From Neoarius graeffei (taxonomy: Eukaryota > Chordata > Actinopteri > Siluriformes > Ariidae), in the NCBI RefSeq assembly GCF_027579695.1, contig NC_083575.1:36815654-36879653 (forward strand): a stretch of 64,000 nt of DNA, written 5' to 3'. The translations under genes were made by a program, and so were the position numbers. This document shows positions 58,938 to 62,413 of the stretch, one piece after another (positions within the stretch are counted from its first letter, which is position 1; every line of letters begins with the position of its first letter). A model generated the notes under the pieces. It ran no database searches. It saw only the letters and a program-made list of their open reading frames with translations, and had not been told where the DNA came from.

Positions 58938-60761
58938 CACTGCTTCAGATGGGCTAAATGCAGAGGAGGAATTTCACTGTGCTTGGGTGTGTATGTGACA
59001 AATAAAGGTTTCTTCTTGTAAAGAGTTCCTATATCCTTCCTGGCAGCTCGAACCAATCTGGCCATTTTCCTCTGACCTCGCTTATCAACAAGACATTTCC
59101 ACCCACAGAACTGTCACTCACTCAGTGTTTTTTGTTTTTCACACCATTCTGTATAAACTCTAGAGACTGTTGTGTGTGAAAACCCCAGGAGATCAGCAGT
59201 TTCTGAAATACTCAAACCAGTCCATCTGGCTCAAACCAACACCCATGCCACAGTGAAAGAAAGTCACACTTTGAGATCACAATTTTTCCTGTTCTGATGT
59301 TTGAAGTGTGGCGGCACGGTGGTGTAGTGGTTAGCGCTGTCGCCTCACAGCAAGAAGGTCCTGGGTTCGAGCCCCGGGGCCGGCGAGGGCCTTTCTGTGT
59401 GGAGTTTGCATGTTCTCCCCGTGTCCGCGTGGGTTTCCTCCGGGTGCTCCGGTTTCCCCCACAGTCCAAAGACATGCAGGTTAGGTTAACTGGTGACTCT
59501 AAACTGACCGTAGGTGTGAATGTGAGTGTGAATGGTTGTCTGTGTCTATGTGTCAGCCCTGTGATGACCTGGCGACTTGTCCAGGGTGTACCCCGCCTTT
59601 CACCCGTAGTCAGCTGGGATAGGCTCCAGCTTGCCTGCGACCCTGTAGAAGGATAAAGCGGCTAGAGATAATGAGATGAGATGAGATGAGATGTTTGAAG
59701 TGAAAATTAACTGAAGCTCTTGATTTGTATCAGTGTGATTTGATGCATCGTGCTGCTGTTACGGGATTGGCTGATTAGAGAACTGCATCAAATAGCAGGT
59801 GGATGGGTGTTCCTAATAAAGTGGCCAGTGAGTGTATATTTTATACACACACACACAAGGAAAAGTTTTATTGATGTAATGGATTTATCGCATTTTGGAA
59901 AAAAATAAGCAGTTTTTTTAAATAAAAATTTCAAAATCTAGATTTGCATTTTTAATGTTATTCCAACCTCATAGTGTGATATTAAAGTTTCAAACAGAAA
60001 ATAGTGGTTTTCATGCTACCGTTTTTTTTTTTGTAAAGAAAATACTTTTTTTTTTTTTCAAGTTTATCACAGTGGGCTTATCACATTTTGGAACCAAACT
60101 CTTCATCTAACTGTGTGTTTGTGTGTAAGAGAGAGTATGTGGGTATCTGAGTAAAGGTTCTGTGCTGACAGATGTTCTCCTGATCAAACAGTACACTGGC
60201 TGCCGTTCCCGCCTCCTCCCTGCACACCTCTTTCATCACTTGTTCGCTCCTTGCGCGCCGCCCCTCCTCTGCTCCCCCTCAGCAGCACACTGCCACTTCA
60301 TTAAAGCGCGGCCTGAAAGGAGCACATCAGCACGTCCATCGCTAATCTCTATTGAACAACCTCAAGCTGACCACTCATGAATTCCTCCTCCCCCTCACCT
60401 CTCCTCTCTCTCTTTCTCTCCTCACTGTCATTTGTCTCATTTGTCTTCCTGACCATGCTTGACTGTGTCTTTGCTTTCTCTCTTCCTTTATTTTTCTGCA
60501 GTCCGTCTTTGTCCAGCTTTGTTTCTCTCCAGTCCCTTTCTTGATTAGCTCGTATGTGCCTTACTCCTACATTGTCCTCATTCCCTTTCATTTAGTGCTT
60601 CAGTTGTATGGAATGTTTCCCGTGTCGTGGACGTCCTCACTGATAGTCCTCTTGTCTTTTTTTTTTTTAACCCAGGCCACCAGCTTGTGCTCTTCAAAGC
60701 AGGTTTGTCCAACATGGCTCCAGATAAAGGAAAGCTAACGTACGTCCGGCTGGACAGCTGA
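14520..60761 (+). CDS. pkdcc: pkdcc (VLK) extracellular tyrosine kinase, seven-exon gene
   Basis: The seven exons listed below join into 1497 nt, 498 aa plus stop. PKDCC/VLK is a Fam20-related kinase of the secretory pathway that phosphorylates tyrosines on secreted and ER/Golgi proteins and is needed for skeletal development (family knowledge). Visible in the product: a short basic start and hydrophobic signal segment at about 7-27; a glycine-rich loop GSGYTKAVY at 149-157; the VALK lysine K170; LLDFRP at 280-285 with candidate catalytic D282; TDLDD at 298-302 in place of DFG, with D299 as candidate metal ligand; and a Cys-rich tail with C429, C438, C452 and C458. N-glycosylation sequons lie at N162, N326, N374, N405 and N465. 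Phases across the six introns are 0,0,2,1,1,1. All kinase landmarks are present, so the gene looks functional. Fish may carry two paralogues (a and b); I cannot say which this is. Confidence 0.96.
15171..19833. other. pkdcc intron 1, first part: arrays and a minisatellite, no gene
   Basis: (TTTC)n at 15189-15237, (CA)n at 15549-15597, (GT)n at 16242-16282 and (AAT)n at 19280-19314. At about 17275-17400 there is a diverged minisatellite with a 20-23-bp period (GAATTAACACC core, five to six units). No coding region is seen. Confidence 0.75.
19834..20960. mobile_element. hAT element of Tol2/Ac type, internally deleted
   Basis: Ends CAGAGGTGGACAGTAACG and inverted CAGACGAGGACAAAGTAC. Flanks GTAATAACT (left) and GTAATACT (20961-20968) look like an 8-bp target duplication with one indel. 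Repeated ACTTGAGTA-type motifs inside the ends resemble the Tol2 subterminal repeats. At 1127 bp it keeps only a zinc-finger exon (20190-20408), so it is non-autonomous. It lies in pkdcc intron 1. Confidence 0.8.
20190..20408 (+). pseudogene. BED-type zinc-finger remnant of hAT transposase
   Basis: ATG at 20190; the key part is [20 protein letters not shown] followed by [16 protein letters not shown]-x2-C with SPSNLxKHI is the usual fish hAT N-terminal zinc finger that binds the transposon ends. A stop follows after RESLQ; the catalytic RNase H-like region is absent. Confidence 0.65.
20969..23144. other. pkdcc intron 1, middle: no gene seen
   Basis: (AAT)n at 21259-21301 and (ATCT)/(CTGC) repeats at 21364-21436. 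Frames at 22388-22896 overlap on both strands without homology I recognise. Confidence 0.6.
23156..23531 (+). mobile_element. SINE, type A, in pkdcc intron 1
   Basis: Duplication GAAAACTTCTA at 23145-23155 and 23532-23542 is perfect. The sequence is close to the consensus of the window's copies, suggesting a young insertion. Confidence 0.94.
24393..25257. repeat. Dispersed 0.5-kb repeat, copy 2, with SINE inside
   Basis: Same unit as 12283-12790, split by a SINE (24558-24922) with a perfect 11-bp duplication GATCAATAAAT. TTATTCTATCCACATTCAC at 24481-24499 is matched perfectly in inverse at 25239-25257, so at least part of the unit has terminal inverted repeats. The minus-strand exon has lost its ATG here (ACGGCAGAG). 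Confidence 0.7.
24558..24922 (-). mobile_element. SINE, type A, inside the dispersed 0.5-kb repeat
   Basis: Duplication GATCAATAAAT at 24547-24557 and 24923-24933. An 8-base loss removes TCTTTGGA-like sequence from the conserved CATGTCTTTGGACTG block. Confidence 0.94.
25258..26754. other. pkdcc intron 1, last part: no gene seen
   Basis: (CA)n at 25615-25634 and (TC)n(CA)n at 26571-26627. The final stretch is pyrimidine-rich up to the exon 2 acceptor. Confidence 0.65.
26755..26877 (+). CDS. pkdcc: pkdcc exon 2 (residues 218-258)
   Basis: Acceptor ...tcttgcccacag precedes CTGTATGGCTAC. The exon encodes [10 protein letters not shown] through WEERFR, 41 codons with phase 0 at both ends, and closes with a strong gtgagt donor. 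The segment contains the hinge-like ITELG motif after the ATP pocket. Its length is a multiple of three, so skipping would keep the frame but remove part of the kinase core. Confidence 0.95.
27515..28057. mobile_element. TA-flanked short repeat (GGCCACTTTATTAGGAAC ends), copy 1
   Basis: The ends CTCACCGGCCAATTTATCAG and inverted CACTGGCCACTTTAATAGG form inverted repeats flanked by TA. The unit recurs in opposite orientation at 58517-59834. An 80-codon frame inside (27800-28042) is not conserved in the second copy and is not a gene by my reading. Confidence 0.75.
28201..28580 (-). mobile_element. SINE, type A with CATC tail
   Basis: The tail is (CATC)n (GGATG on the SINE strand); the head ends CACCATGCCGCCCC. 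Older, with several CpG-to-TpG changes. Confidence 0.9.
28985..29478 (+). pseudogene. LINE 5' fragment (N-terminal endonuclease region, frameshifted)
   Basis: One frame reads [20 protein letters not shown], and after a frameshift near 29300 another reads [20 protein letters not shown], then [20 protein letters not shown]. The NIPD...PGSPW, Arg-rich and LxLxNARSxVNKxDELE motifs are typical of the start of the apurinic endonuclease/RT protein in fish CR1/L2/Rex-like LINEs. Only this 5' part is present, which is unusual because LINE relics are normally 3' fragments. Confidence 0.6.
29555..29846 (-). pseudogene. SWIM/YqaJ-type transposon protein, first exon (copy i)
   Basis: The minus-strand ATG at 29846 opens [20 protein letters not shown]. 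Then come ISDPYGLPD, the [20 protein letters not shown] stretch and [10 protein letters not shown], ending at a gtaaac donor. The DPY...YPDIxNYL...KAYKSLEAYNxFV pattern is the N-terminal exon of fish transposon-derived proteins that later carry SWIM and YqaJ nuclease domains (from memory). Here the usual CGW part of the exon is diverged. Confidence 0.55.
29976..30593 (+). pseudogene. Tc1 transposase B, catalytic half only, otherwise open
   Basis: The homologous part (about 30016 on) reads [20 protein letters not shown], then [36 protein letters not shown] and ends GGHTRY before TGA. The DD34E residues are intact, and the frame has no internal stop in this half. The N-terminal paired-like DNA-binding domain is lost, so it cannot act on its own ends. 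Confidence 0.88.
29990..30813 (+). mobile_element. Tc1-like transposon B, 5'-truncated
   Basis: The 3' inverted repeat (ending TCAAGCACCACTG plus TA) and the catalytic half of the transposase are present; the 5' repeat and DNA-binding half are missing. It is the same family as Tc1 C at 50917-52450, with near-identical sequence over the shared part. It starts just after the right end of the THAP-type element copy i. Confidence 0.85.
31430..31653 (+). mobile_element. SINE, type A, left part (split; continues at 33450)
   Basis: The head and middle run to GTGAATGGTTGTG; the missing part resumes at 33450 with TGTCAGCCCTGTGATGAC. Two DNA transposons lie between the parts. Confidence 0.9.
31654..32182. 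mobile_element. Short MITE with 44-bp perfect terminal inverted repeats
   Basis: ACCCCTTTTCCACCAAATCA starts the left end and is matched, inverted, for about 44 bp at the right end (to 32182). No coding sequence. It lies directly against the Harbinger-like element that follows, and both sit in one SINE. The target duplication is unclear (ATT / ATA). Confidence 0.82.
32187..33446. mobile_element. PIF/Harbinger-like element, TAA duplication, inside a SINE
   Basis: Ends TGCCGCTTTTCCACTAC and inverted TGGCCCTTTTCCACTAC, flanked by TAA at 32184-32186 and 33447-33449 (Harbinger duplications are typically TWA). Inside the ends are runs of GAGCTGA/TCGAGCTGA repeats. A direct duplication (about 32497-32664 and 32733-32903) lies in the middle. 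A 42-codon frame at 33004-33132 ([20 protein letters not shown]) may be the beginning of a lost transposase. Confidence 0.75.
33450..33580 (+). mobile_element. SINE, type A, right part
   Basis: Continues the SINE begun at 31430 and ends GATAATAGATGCATGG. Confidence 0.9.
33773..35292. mobile_element. hAT element with exact 8-bp duplication (GTATCTAT)
   Basis: GTATCTAT flanks both sides (33765-33772 and 35293-35300). Termini CACGGGCGATTG and inverted CAGTGGCGGCTG are short imperfect inverted repeats as in hAT elements. The 1520-bp element holds a tandem duplication (about 34010-34110 and 34125-34230), part of another MITE (about 34344-34431) and a TTF-type zinc-finger exon. It has no catalytic domain. 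Confidence 0.88.
34674..34877 (+). pseudogene. TTF-type zinc-finger N-terminus of hAT/ZMYM-like transposase
   Basis: ATG at 34674 opens [20 protein letters not shown], then [20 protein letters not shown] and [14 protein letters not shown]. GRPTPxIDL...RSFxxSWYEKxxWLT is the familiar start of fish hAT (ZMYM1-like) transposases, in which KLYCWPCLLF follows. Here the frame ends soon after, before the cysteines. Confidence 0.65.
36356..36565. repeat. Fold-back (palindromic) MITE, about 102-bp arms, 6-nt loop
   Basis: CAGTGTTGCCAGATTGGG at the left is mirrored by CCCAATCTGGCAACACTG at the right, and the arms pair almost completely up to CAGCAGTATCT / AGATACTGCTG around the loop ggcaac. Arms of about 102 bp with so few mismatches suggest recent origin or gene conversion. 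Half of the same sequence occurs at about 34344-34431 inside a hAT element. Confidence 0.85.
36560..36832 (-). pseudogene. THAP zinc-finger exon of second Kolobok-like element
   Basis: ATG at 36832 on the minus strand opens [20 protein letters not shown]. The C-x4-C pair, FKFPRDPE, the W of HVKWVKQ and VLCSEHF complete a C2CH THAP domain, and [11 protein letters not shown] resembles the AVPT end of THAP domains. Reading on enters the fold-back repeat at 36565, so the native C-terminal part is lost. Confidence 0.8.
37966..38323 (-). mobile_element. SINE, type A, inside Tc1-like MITE
   Basis: Complete minus-strand copy. It is bracketed by two 94-bp direct copies of the host MITE sequence. Confidence 0.9.
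38440..38690 (+). mobile_element. SINE, type A, left part (split by hAT)
   Basis: Diverged copy running to CGACTTGTCCAGGG; it resumes at 40823 and continues to about 40915. A further partial copy of its 3' part follows to about 40985. Confidence 0.88.
38909..39115. repeat. Tandem repeat, about 2.5 copies of an 83-85-bp unit
   Basis: GAACTGTTTCAAGGCGG recurs at 38909, 38994 and 39077, with near-identical sequence between. The repeat lies near the left end of a hAT element. Confidence 0.9.
40179..40554 (+). mobile_element. SINE, type A, inside the hAT element
   Basis: Perfect duplication ATTATTTCTCA at 40168-40178 and 40555-40565. The sequence is close to consensus, so it is the youngest layer of the nest. 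Confidence 0.94.
40823..40985 (+). mobile_element. SINE right part plus partial repeat of its 3' end
   Basis: TGTACCCCGCCTCTCACCC continues the split SINE to about 40915. A second CGCCCATAGTCAGCTGGG block follows and ends CACTGCACCACAT. Confidence 0.8.
41866..42194 (+). pseudogene. SWIM/YqaJ-type transposon protein, first exon (copy ii), frameshifted
   Basis: ATG at 41866 gives [20 protein letters not shown], then [13 protein letters not shown] and [20 protein letters not shown] two-base insertion near 42072 shifts the frame; the continuation is [20 protein letters not shown], then VLITAK and the donor CAAG|gtatgc. This is the clearest copy of the exon in the window. From memory of the family, a SWIM zinc finger and a YqaJ nuclease domain should follow, but both are deleted. 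Confidence 0.65.
42307..42360. repeat. Perfect 23-bp inverted repeat, 8-nt loop
   Basis: The arm from TCGGAAAGCTGCGCACAT to TTTGCG (42307-42329) is matched exactly in inverse at 42338-42360. Located inside THAP-type element copy ii, downstream of its first exon. Confidence 0.9.
42607..42982 (+). mobile_element. SINE, type A, inside THAP-type element copy ii
   Basis: Duplication ACCCTTGTGTG (42596-42606) / ACCCTTGCGTG (42983-42993), with one CpG-type change. Confidence 0.93.
43170..43383 (-). pseudogene. THAP zinc-finger exon (copy ii)
   Basis: The minus-strand ATG at 43383 opens [20 protein letters not shown], then SFYGIP, a W (RRNLWLARI) and [10 protein letters not shown], ending at the donor agtg|gtaagt (43170). 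The C-x4-C ... C-x2-H spacing fits the THAP zinc finger. The exon is complete and open, so this copy could still be expressed as a short zinc-finger peptide. Confidence 0.8.
43949..44328 (-). mobile_element. SINE, type A, inside a (TA)n array
   Basis: A complete copy; (TA)n lies on both sides (about 43918-43948 and 44329-44366). Confidence 0.92.
44994..45098 (+). pseudogene. THAP zinc-finger start, truncated by stop (copy iii)
   Basis: ATG at 44994 opens [20 protein letters not shown] and continues [14 protein letters not shown] before an in-frame TGA. The C-x4-C pair and FFRVP loop mark a THAP N-terminus. Diverged remnants downstream ([10 protein letters not shown]) follow the stop. In the sister copy iv even the ATG is lost (ATGCC became ATACT). 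Confidence 0.6.
45580..45822 (-). pseudogene. SWIM/YqaJ-type transposon protein, first exon (copy iii)
   Basis: The minus-strand frame reads [20 protein letters not shown], then [34 protein letters not shown] and IVFAR, closing at a gtaagt donor (45580). The upstream part, which encodes [13 protein letters not shown] in copy iv, is frameshifted here. The exon otherwise matches copy iv almost residue for residue. Confidence 0.65.
46133..46407 (+). CDS. pkdcc: pkdcc exon 3 (residues 259-350), catalytic core
   Basis: Begins ATCTGCCTGAGC ([18 protein letters not shown]) after gatgtag and ends TACAG|gtaagc in phase 2. It encodes [12 protein letters not shown], the catalytic-loop region, and LKVTDLDDA, the metal-binding region, then the sequon at N326 and the [10 protein letters not shown] motif. 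The acceptor's pyrimidine tract is poor (ctctgacacaatgtgatgtag). The exon starts about 145 nt after the end of a THAP-type transposon copy (44871-45989). Confidence 0.95.
47032..47111 (+). CDS. pkdcc: pkdcc exon 4 (residues 350-377)
   Basis: Acceptor gttgttgccag, then GTTCTTCTTCACC, giving [19 protein letters not shown] and the NST sequon at N374. Donor gtcagt follows. The exon is 80 nt and changes phase from 2 to 1. The sequence closely matches the [12 protein letters not shown] segment I remember for vertebrate PKDCC. Confidence 0.94.
47534..47582. repeat. (TG)n directly before exon 5
   Basis: About 24 TG units end 5 nt before the exon 5 acceptor, in the place of the pyrimidine tract. A TTAAC branch-like motif sits just upstream (47528-47533). 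Confidence 0.97.
47588..47695 (+). CDS. pkdcc: pkdcc exon 5 (residues 377-413)
   Basis: Acceptor tgtgttttag precedes GGGAGCTTCTCTGG; the exon encodes [20 protein letters not shown] and on to DTQIHKI. Donor is gtaagtaa at 47696; a second GT four bases on (47700) is possible but breaks the frame into exon 6. The exon is 108 nt with phase 1 at both ends, so it can be skipped without a frameshift. A (TG)n array takes the place of the normal pyrimidine tract, and a (CA)n array lies just downstream. Confidence 0.92.
47723..47772. repeat. (CA)n directly after exon 5
   Basis: About 24 CA units with one G interruption begin about 28 nt after the exon 5 donor. Complementary to the (TG)n on the other side of the exon. 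Confidence 0.97.
48183..48491 (+). mobile_element. SINE, type A, old and diverged
   Basis: The head (TAACACTGTCACCTCACAGC) and body are recognisable with many changes. THAP-type element copy iv is inserted in its tail, which resumes at 49618 (ATAATGGATGAATGG). Confidence 0.85.
48493..49615. mobile_element. THAP/YqaJ-type element (copy iv), in intron 5
   Basis: Left end GCTGGGTTTCACATAACGTC; the inverted right end CTGGGTTTCAGTCACGTGAC. It is inserted in the 3' tail of an old SINE whose ataatggatgaatgg end continues after 49615. It has the same order and orientation as copy iii, with small indels and a damaged THAP start. Together the two form direct repeats around pkdcc exons 3-5. Confidence 0.75.
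49211..49537 (-). pseudogene. SWIM/YqaJ-type transposon protein, first exon (copy iv)
   Basis: The open minus-strand frame begins at a GTG (no ATG is visible): [20 protein letters not shown], then [29 protein letters not shown] and [14 protein letters not shown], ending FAR at a gtaagt donor (49211). It is longer and less damaged than copy iii. A start codon further upstream may have been lost. Confidence 0.65.
50917..52450 (+). mobile_element. Tc1-like transposon C, full length, TA duplication
   Basis: Ends CAGTGGTGCTTGAAAG and inverted CTTTCAAGCACCACTG lie between TA at 50915-50916 and 52451-52452; the length is 1534 bp. It lies inside a MITE (50700-52872). It is the full-length relative of Tc1 B. 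Confidence 0.93.
51282..52303 (+). pseudogene. Tc1 transposase C, full length, few lesions
   Basis: ATG at 51282 opens [20 protein letters not shown], with a paired-like helix-turn-helix region, the GRPTK AT-hook-like linker and VLWTDETK (first catalytic Asp). Lesions are TAG at 51810-51812 (Gln codon), TGA at 51939-51941 (Arg codon) and a one-base loss near 52052 after PTKEW. The second Asp (QDNNPKH) and the Glu (NPIEMLW) remain. It ends GGHTRY at 52303. This is a young relic with only a few visible breaks. Confidence 0.92.
52873..56504. other. pkdcc intron 5, last part: no gene apart from the type C SINE
   Basis: Unique, moderately AT-rich sequence. Frames at 53718-54050 lack recognised homology and overlap on opposite strands. 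Confidence 0.6.
54431..54737 (+). mobile_element. SINE, type C tail
   Basis: Perfect 15-bp duplication GTAGTCTACTCATCA (54416-54430 and 54738-54752) defines a complete copy. The same tRNA-like head and first half are followed by an unrelated 3' part ending GCTGATGATGAT. Confidence 0.9.
56505..56570 (-). mobile_element. Second SINE-like family, fragment
   Basis: ATTACAGGCATTTAGTGGAC, then GCTCTTATCCAGAGCGACGT and ACAACAAG match the conserved end of the family at 7365, but the tRNA-like part is absent. It lies 300 bp before pkdcc exon 6. Confidence 0.65.
56874..57047 (+). CDS. pkdcc: pkdcc exon 6 (residues 413-471)
   Basis: Acceptor ttcttatgcag, then AATATAAACAGGTGG. Encodes [20 protein letters not shown], then [20 protein letters not shown] and the [12 protein letters not shown] segment, ending at a gtacga donor. 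This is the cysteine-rich C-terminal part with four Cys (429, 438, 452, 458) and a sequon at N465, very close to the vertebrate RCWPSYHHGGCLLS region. Confidence 0.95.
57907..58280 (-). mobile_element. SINE, type A, in pkdcc intron 6
   Basis: Perfect duplication TTCTAAATTTA at 57896-57906 and 58282-58292. Confidence 0.94.
58643..59018 (+). mobile_element. SINE, type B tail
   Basis: Same tail as 1149-1508 (GACAAATAAAGGTTTCTTCTT-like end). A (TG)n array lies within the 3' half. Inserted in the TA-flanked repeat copy 2. Confidence 0.88.
59309..59689 (+). mobile_element. SINE, type A
   Basis: Perfect 13-bp duplication GATGTTTGAAGTG at 59296-59308 and 59690-59702. Confidence 0.94.
59835..60675. 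other. pkdcc intron 6 end: no gene seen
   Basis: T-rich runs at 60023-60059; pyrimidine-rich from 60370 to the exon 7 acceptor. Confidence 0.65.
60676..60761 (+). CDS. pkdcc: pkdcc exon 7 (residues 471-498) and stop
   Basis: A long pyrimidine tract and cccag precede GCCACCAGCTTG. It encodes [20 protein letters not shown] and LTYVRLDS, then TGA at 60759-60761. It completes the phase-1 codon left by exon 6 and matches the family's VFFKTGW...TYVKAPG ending. No canonical AATAAA signal is obvious in the next few hundred bases, so the 3' UTR end is not placed. Confidence 0.93.
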
Positions 60762-61137
60762 GACGGAGACGGGATGAGGAAGAGCTGTGGTCTCATTGTG
60801 TTCTCACACTGCAGTCATTATGTGGACATTTGGGATGAGTCACCTTCATGGCTCTCCATCCATCCATCCATCCATCCATCCATCCATCCATCTATTCACT
60901 ATTTTTAAAAATTATTTATGCTAAATTCATGAGGACATCGAACACAATGAGACGTAATTTAGTGCAATGGAGTGTCTCGTTTATCTGAGCTCCCTTCTCT
61001 GGTTTGAATGTTGAAAATAATTTCAAAGTTGAAGTTGGGCCTGGTTAGGTCCTGGACCTTCACAAGTCATCCTCAGACACACAGCCATCAGGGATCTATT
61101 CTTCCTCTTTTTCATTTCCCCAAACCACCTATTCTTC
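60762..61137 (+). other. pkdcc: pkdcc 3' UTR / downstream sequence
   Basis: Follows the stop codon directly. Contains (CATC)n at 60856-60891. No AATAAA is evident before the THAP-type element copy v, so the mRNA end is not defined. Confidence 0.5.
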
Positions 61138-61366
61138 GTGTGCAACCACGTGACAAAATAGTTTGACGTATGCATCCGCTGCCATGTTCAATGACATACA
61201 AATCCAGAATGCCGTCTCGTGTGAACAATAACTGTGAAGCATCCCTGACTTTCTCAAAATATTACGATTCTCTGGAGTCCTCTGCCAAGTCAAGCTTCAG
61301 AGAAAAAGTTGAAATTTGTGGTTTTGACCCATATATGTTAAAGTCGTCAGATTATACAGAAGATTT

Positions 61367-61724
61367 CTCATCTCATTATCTCTAGCTGCTTTATCCTGTT
61401 CTACAGGGTCGCAAGCAAGCTGGAGCCTATCCCAGCTGACTACGGGCGAAAGGCGGGGTACACCCTGGACAAGTCGCCAGGTCATCACAGGGCTGACACA
61501 TAGACACAGACAACCATTCACACTCACACCTACGGTCAATTTAAAGTCACCAGTTAACCTAACCTGCATGTCTTTGGACTGTGGGGGAAACCGGAGGAAA
61601 CCCACGCGGACACGGGGAGAACATGCAAACTCCGCACAGAAAGGCCCTCGCCGGCCACGGGGCTCGAACCCGGACCTTCTTGCTGTGAGGCGACAGCGCT
61701 AACCACTACACCACCGTGCCGCCC
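61367..61724 (-). mobile_element. SINE, type A, splitting THAP-type element copy v
   Basis: Duplication TACAGAAGATTT (61355-61366) / TACAGAGGATTT (61725-61736). It interrupts the element's first exon. Internal deletions of 12 and about 10 bp are present. Confidence 0.93.
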
Positions 61725-61785
61725 TACAGAGGATTTAACCTCATTTATTACCACCGATTGAATACCCTGATACTGTGAACTATCT

Positions 61786-61880
61786 CCATCCATCCATTAT
61801 CTGTAGCCGCTTATCCTGTCCTACAGGGTCGCAGGCAAGCTGGAGCCTATCCCAGCTGACTATGGGCGAGAGGCAGGGTG
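61786..61880 (-). mobile_element. SINE 3' fragment
   Basis: Tail plus about 80 bp of the 3' end (CCATCCATTATCTGTAGCCG to GGGCGAGAGGCAGGGT), consistent with 5' truncation at insertion. Confidence 0.85.
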
Positions 61881-62413
61881 AACTCTCTCATTCTACAAAA
61901 AAGTGCATAAGTAAAATGAAGTTACTGGGATGGTATCGCTAATATCTCACCTGGCAAAATTGACCCACATTGTTCTCCTTGTGTATCCAAATTCGCTAAG
62001 GTTTGCGCTGCTTCTAATCTGGCTTTCTTGGCAGATCTTTCATTTATCCTGTTGCTTCTTGATACTGCGAGATGAGTTTTCGTCTTGATCTTATCGTGTC
62101 CTAATTTGAGTCTTGGTACCCAATCTGGATTTGTTTTATTGCATAGGTTTGCCGGTTCTCCTGCAAGGTGAGGAGCAGAGTGTTTGCGCTAAAGCTCAAA
62201 AGTTCAATTTAATCAGCAGCTTCAATTAGTAATGAACTCTTACCAGATATAAAGTGGTCATCACACACGCGGGTGTAATTAGCTTCTTCCTCAGTTATAC
62301 GCTCGGCGTTCCCTGGACAGTTCTTCATCTCTTTTGTCGCCGTTTTTAATTATCTGGGAATTCTGACGAACCATTTCTCTTGGTCACGAGTAGCATTATT
62401 CTGCAATTATATA

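Larger units (their letters stand above)
58517..59834. mobile_element. TA-flanked short repeat, copy 2, with two SINEs inside
   Basis: Inverse orientation to copy 1; ends near CAGCCACTTTATTAGGAAC and AAGTGGCCAGTGAGTG plus TA. Interrupted by a type-B SINE (58643-59018) and a type-A SINE (59309-59689) with a 13-bp duplication. Located in pkdcc intron 6. Confidence 0.75.
61138..62411. mobile_element. THAP/YqaJ-type element (copy v), cut by a Tc1 insertion
   Basis: A + strand first exon begins at 61209 (MPSRVNNNCEASLTFSKYYD, then FREKVEICGFDPYMLKSSDY). It is split by a SINE (61367-61724) and resumes with FPPIEYPDTVNY-like codons near 61745. On the minus strand, 62410-62248 encodes a diverged THAP end with VCDDHFISG and a gtaaga donor. 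The element appears to run into the Tc1 at 62414, so its right end is not seen. The left boundary is approximate. Confidence 0.55.
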
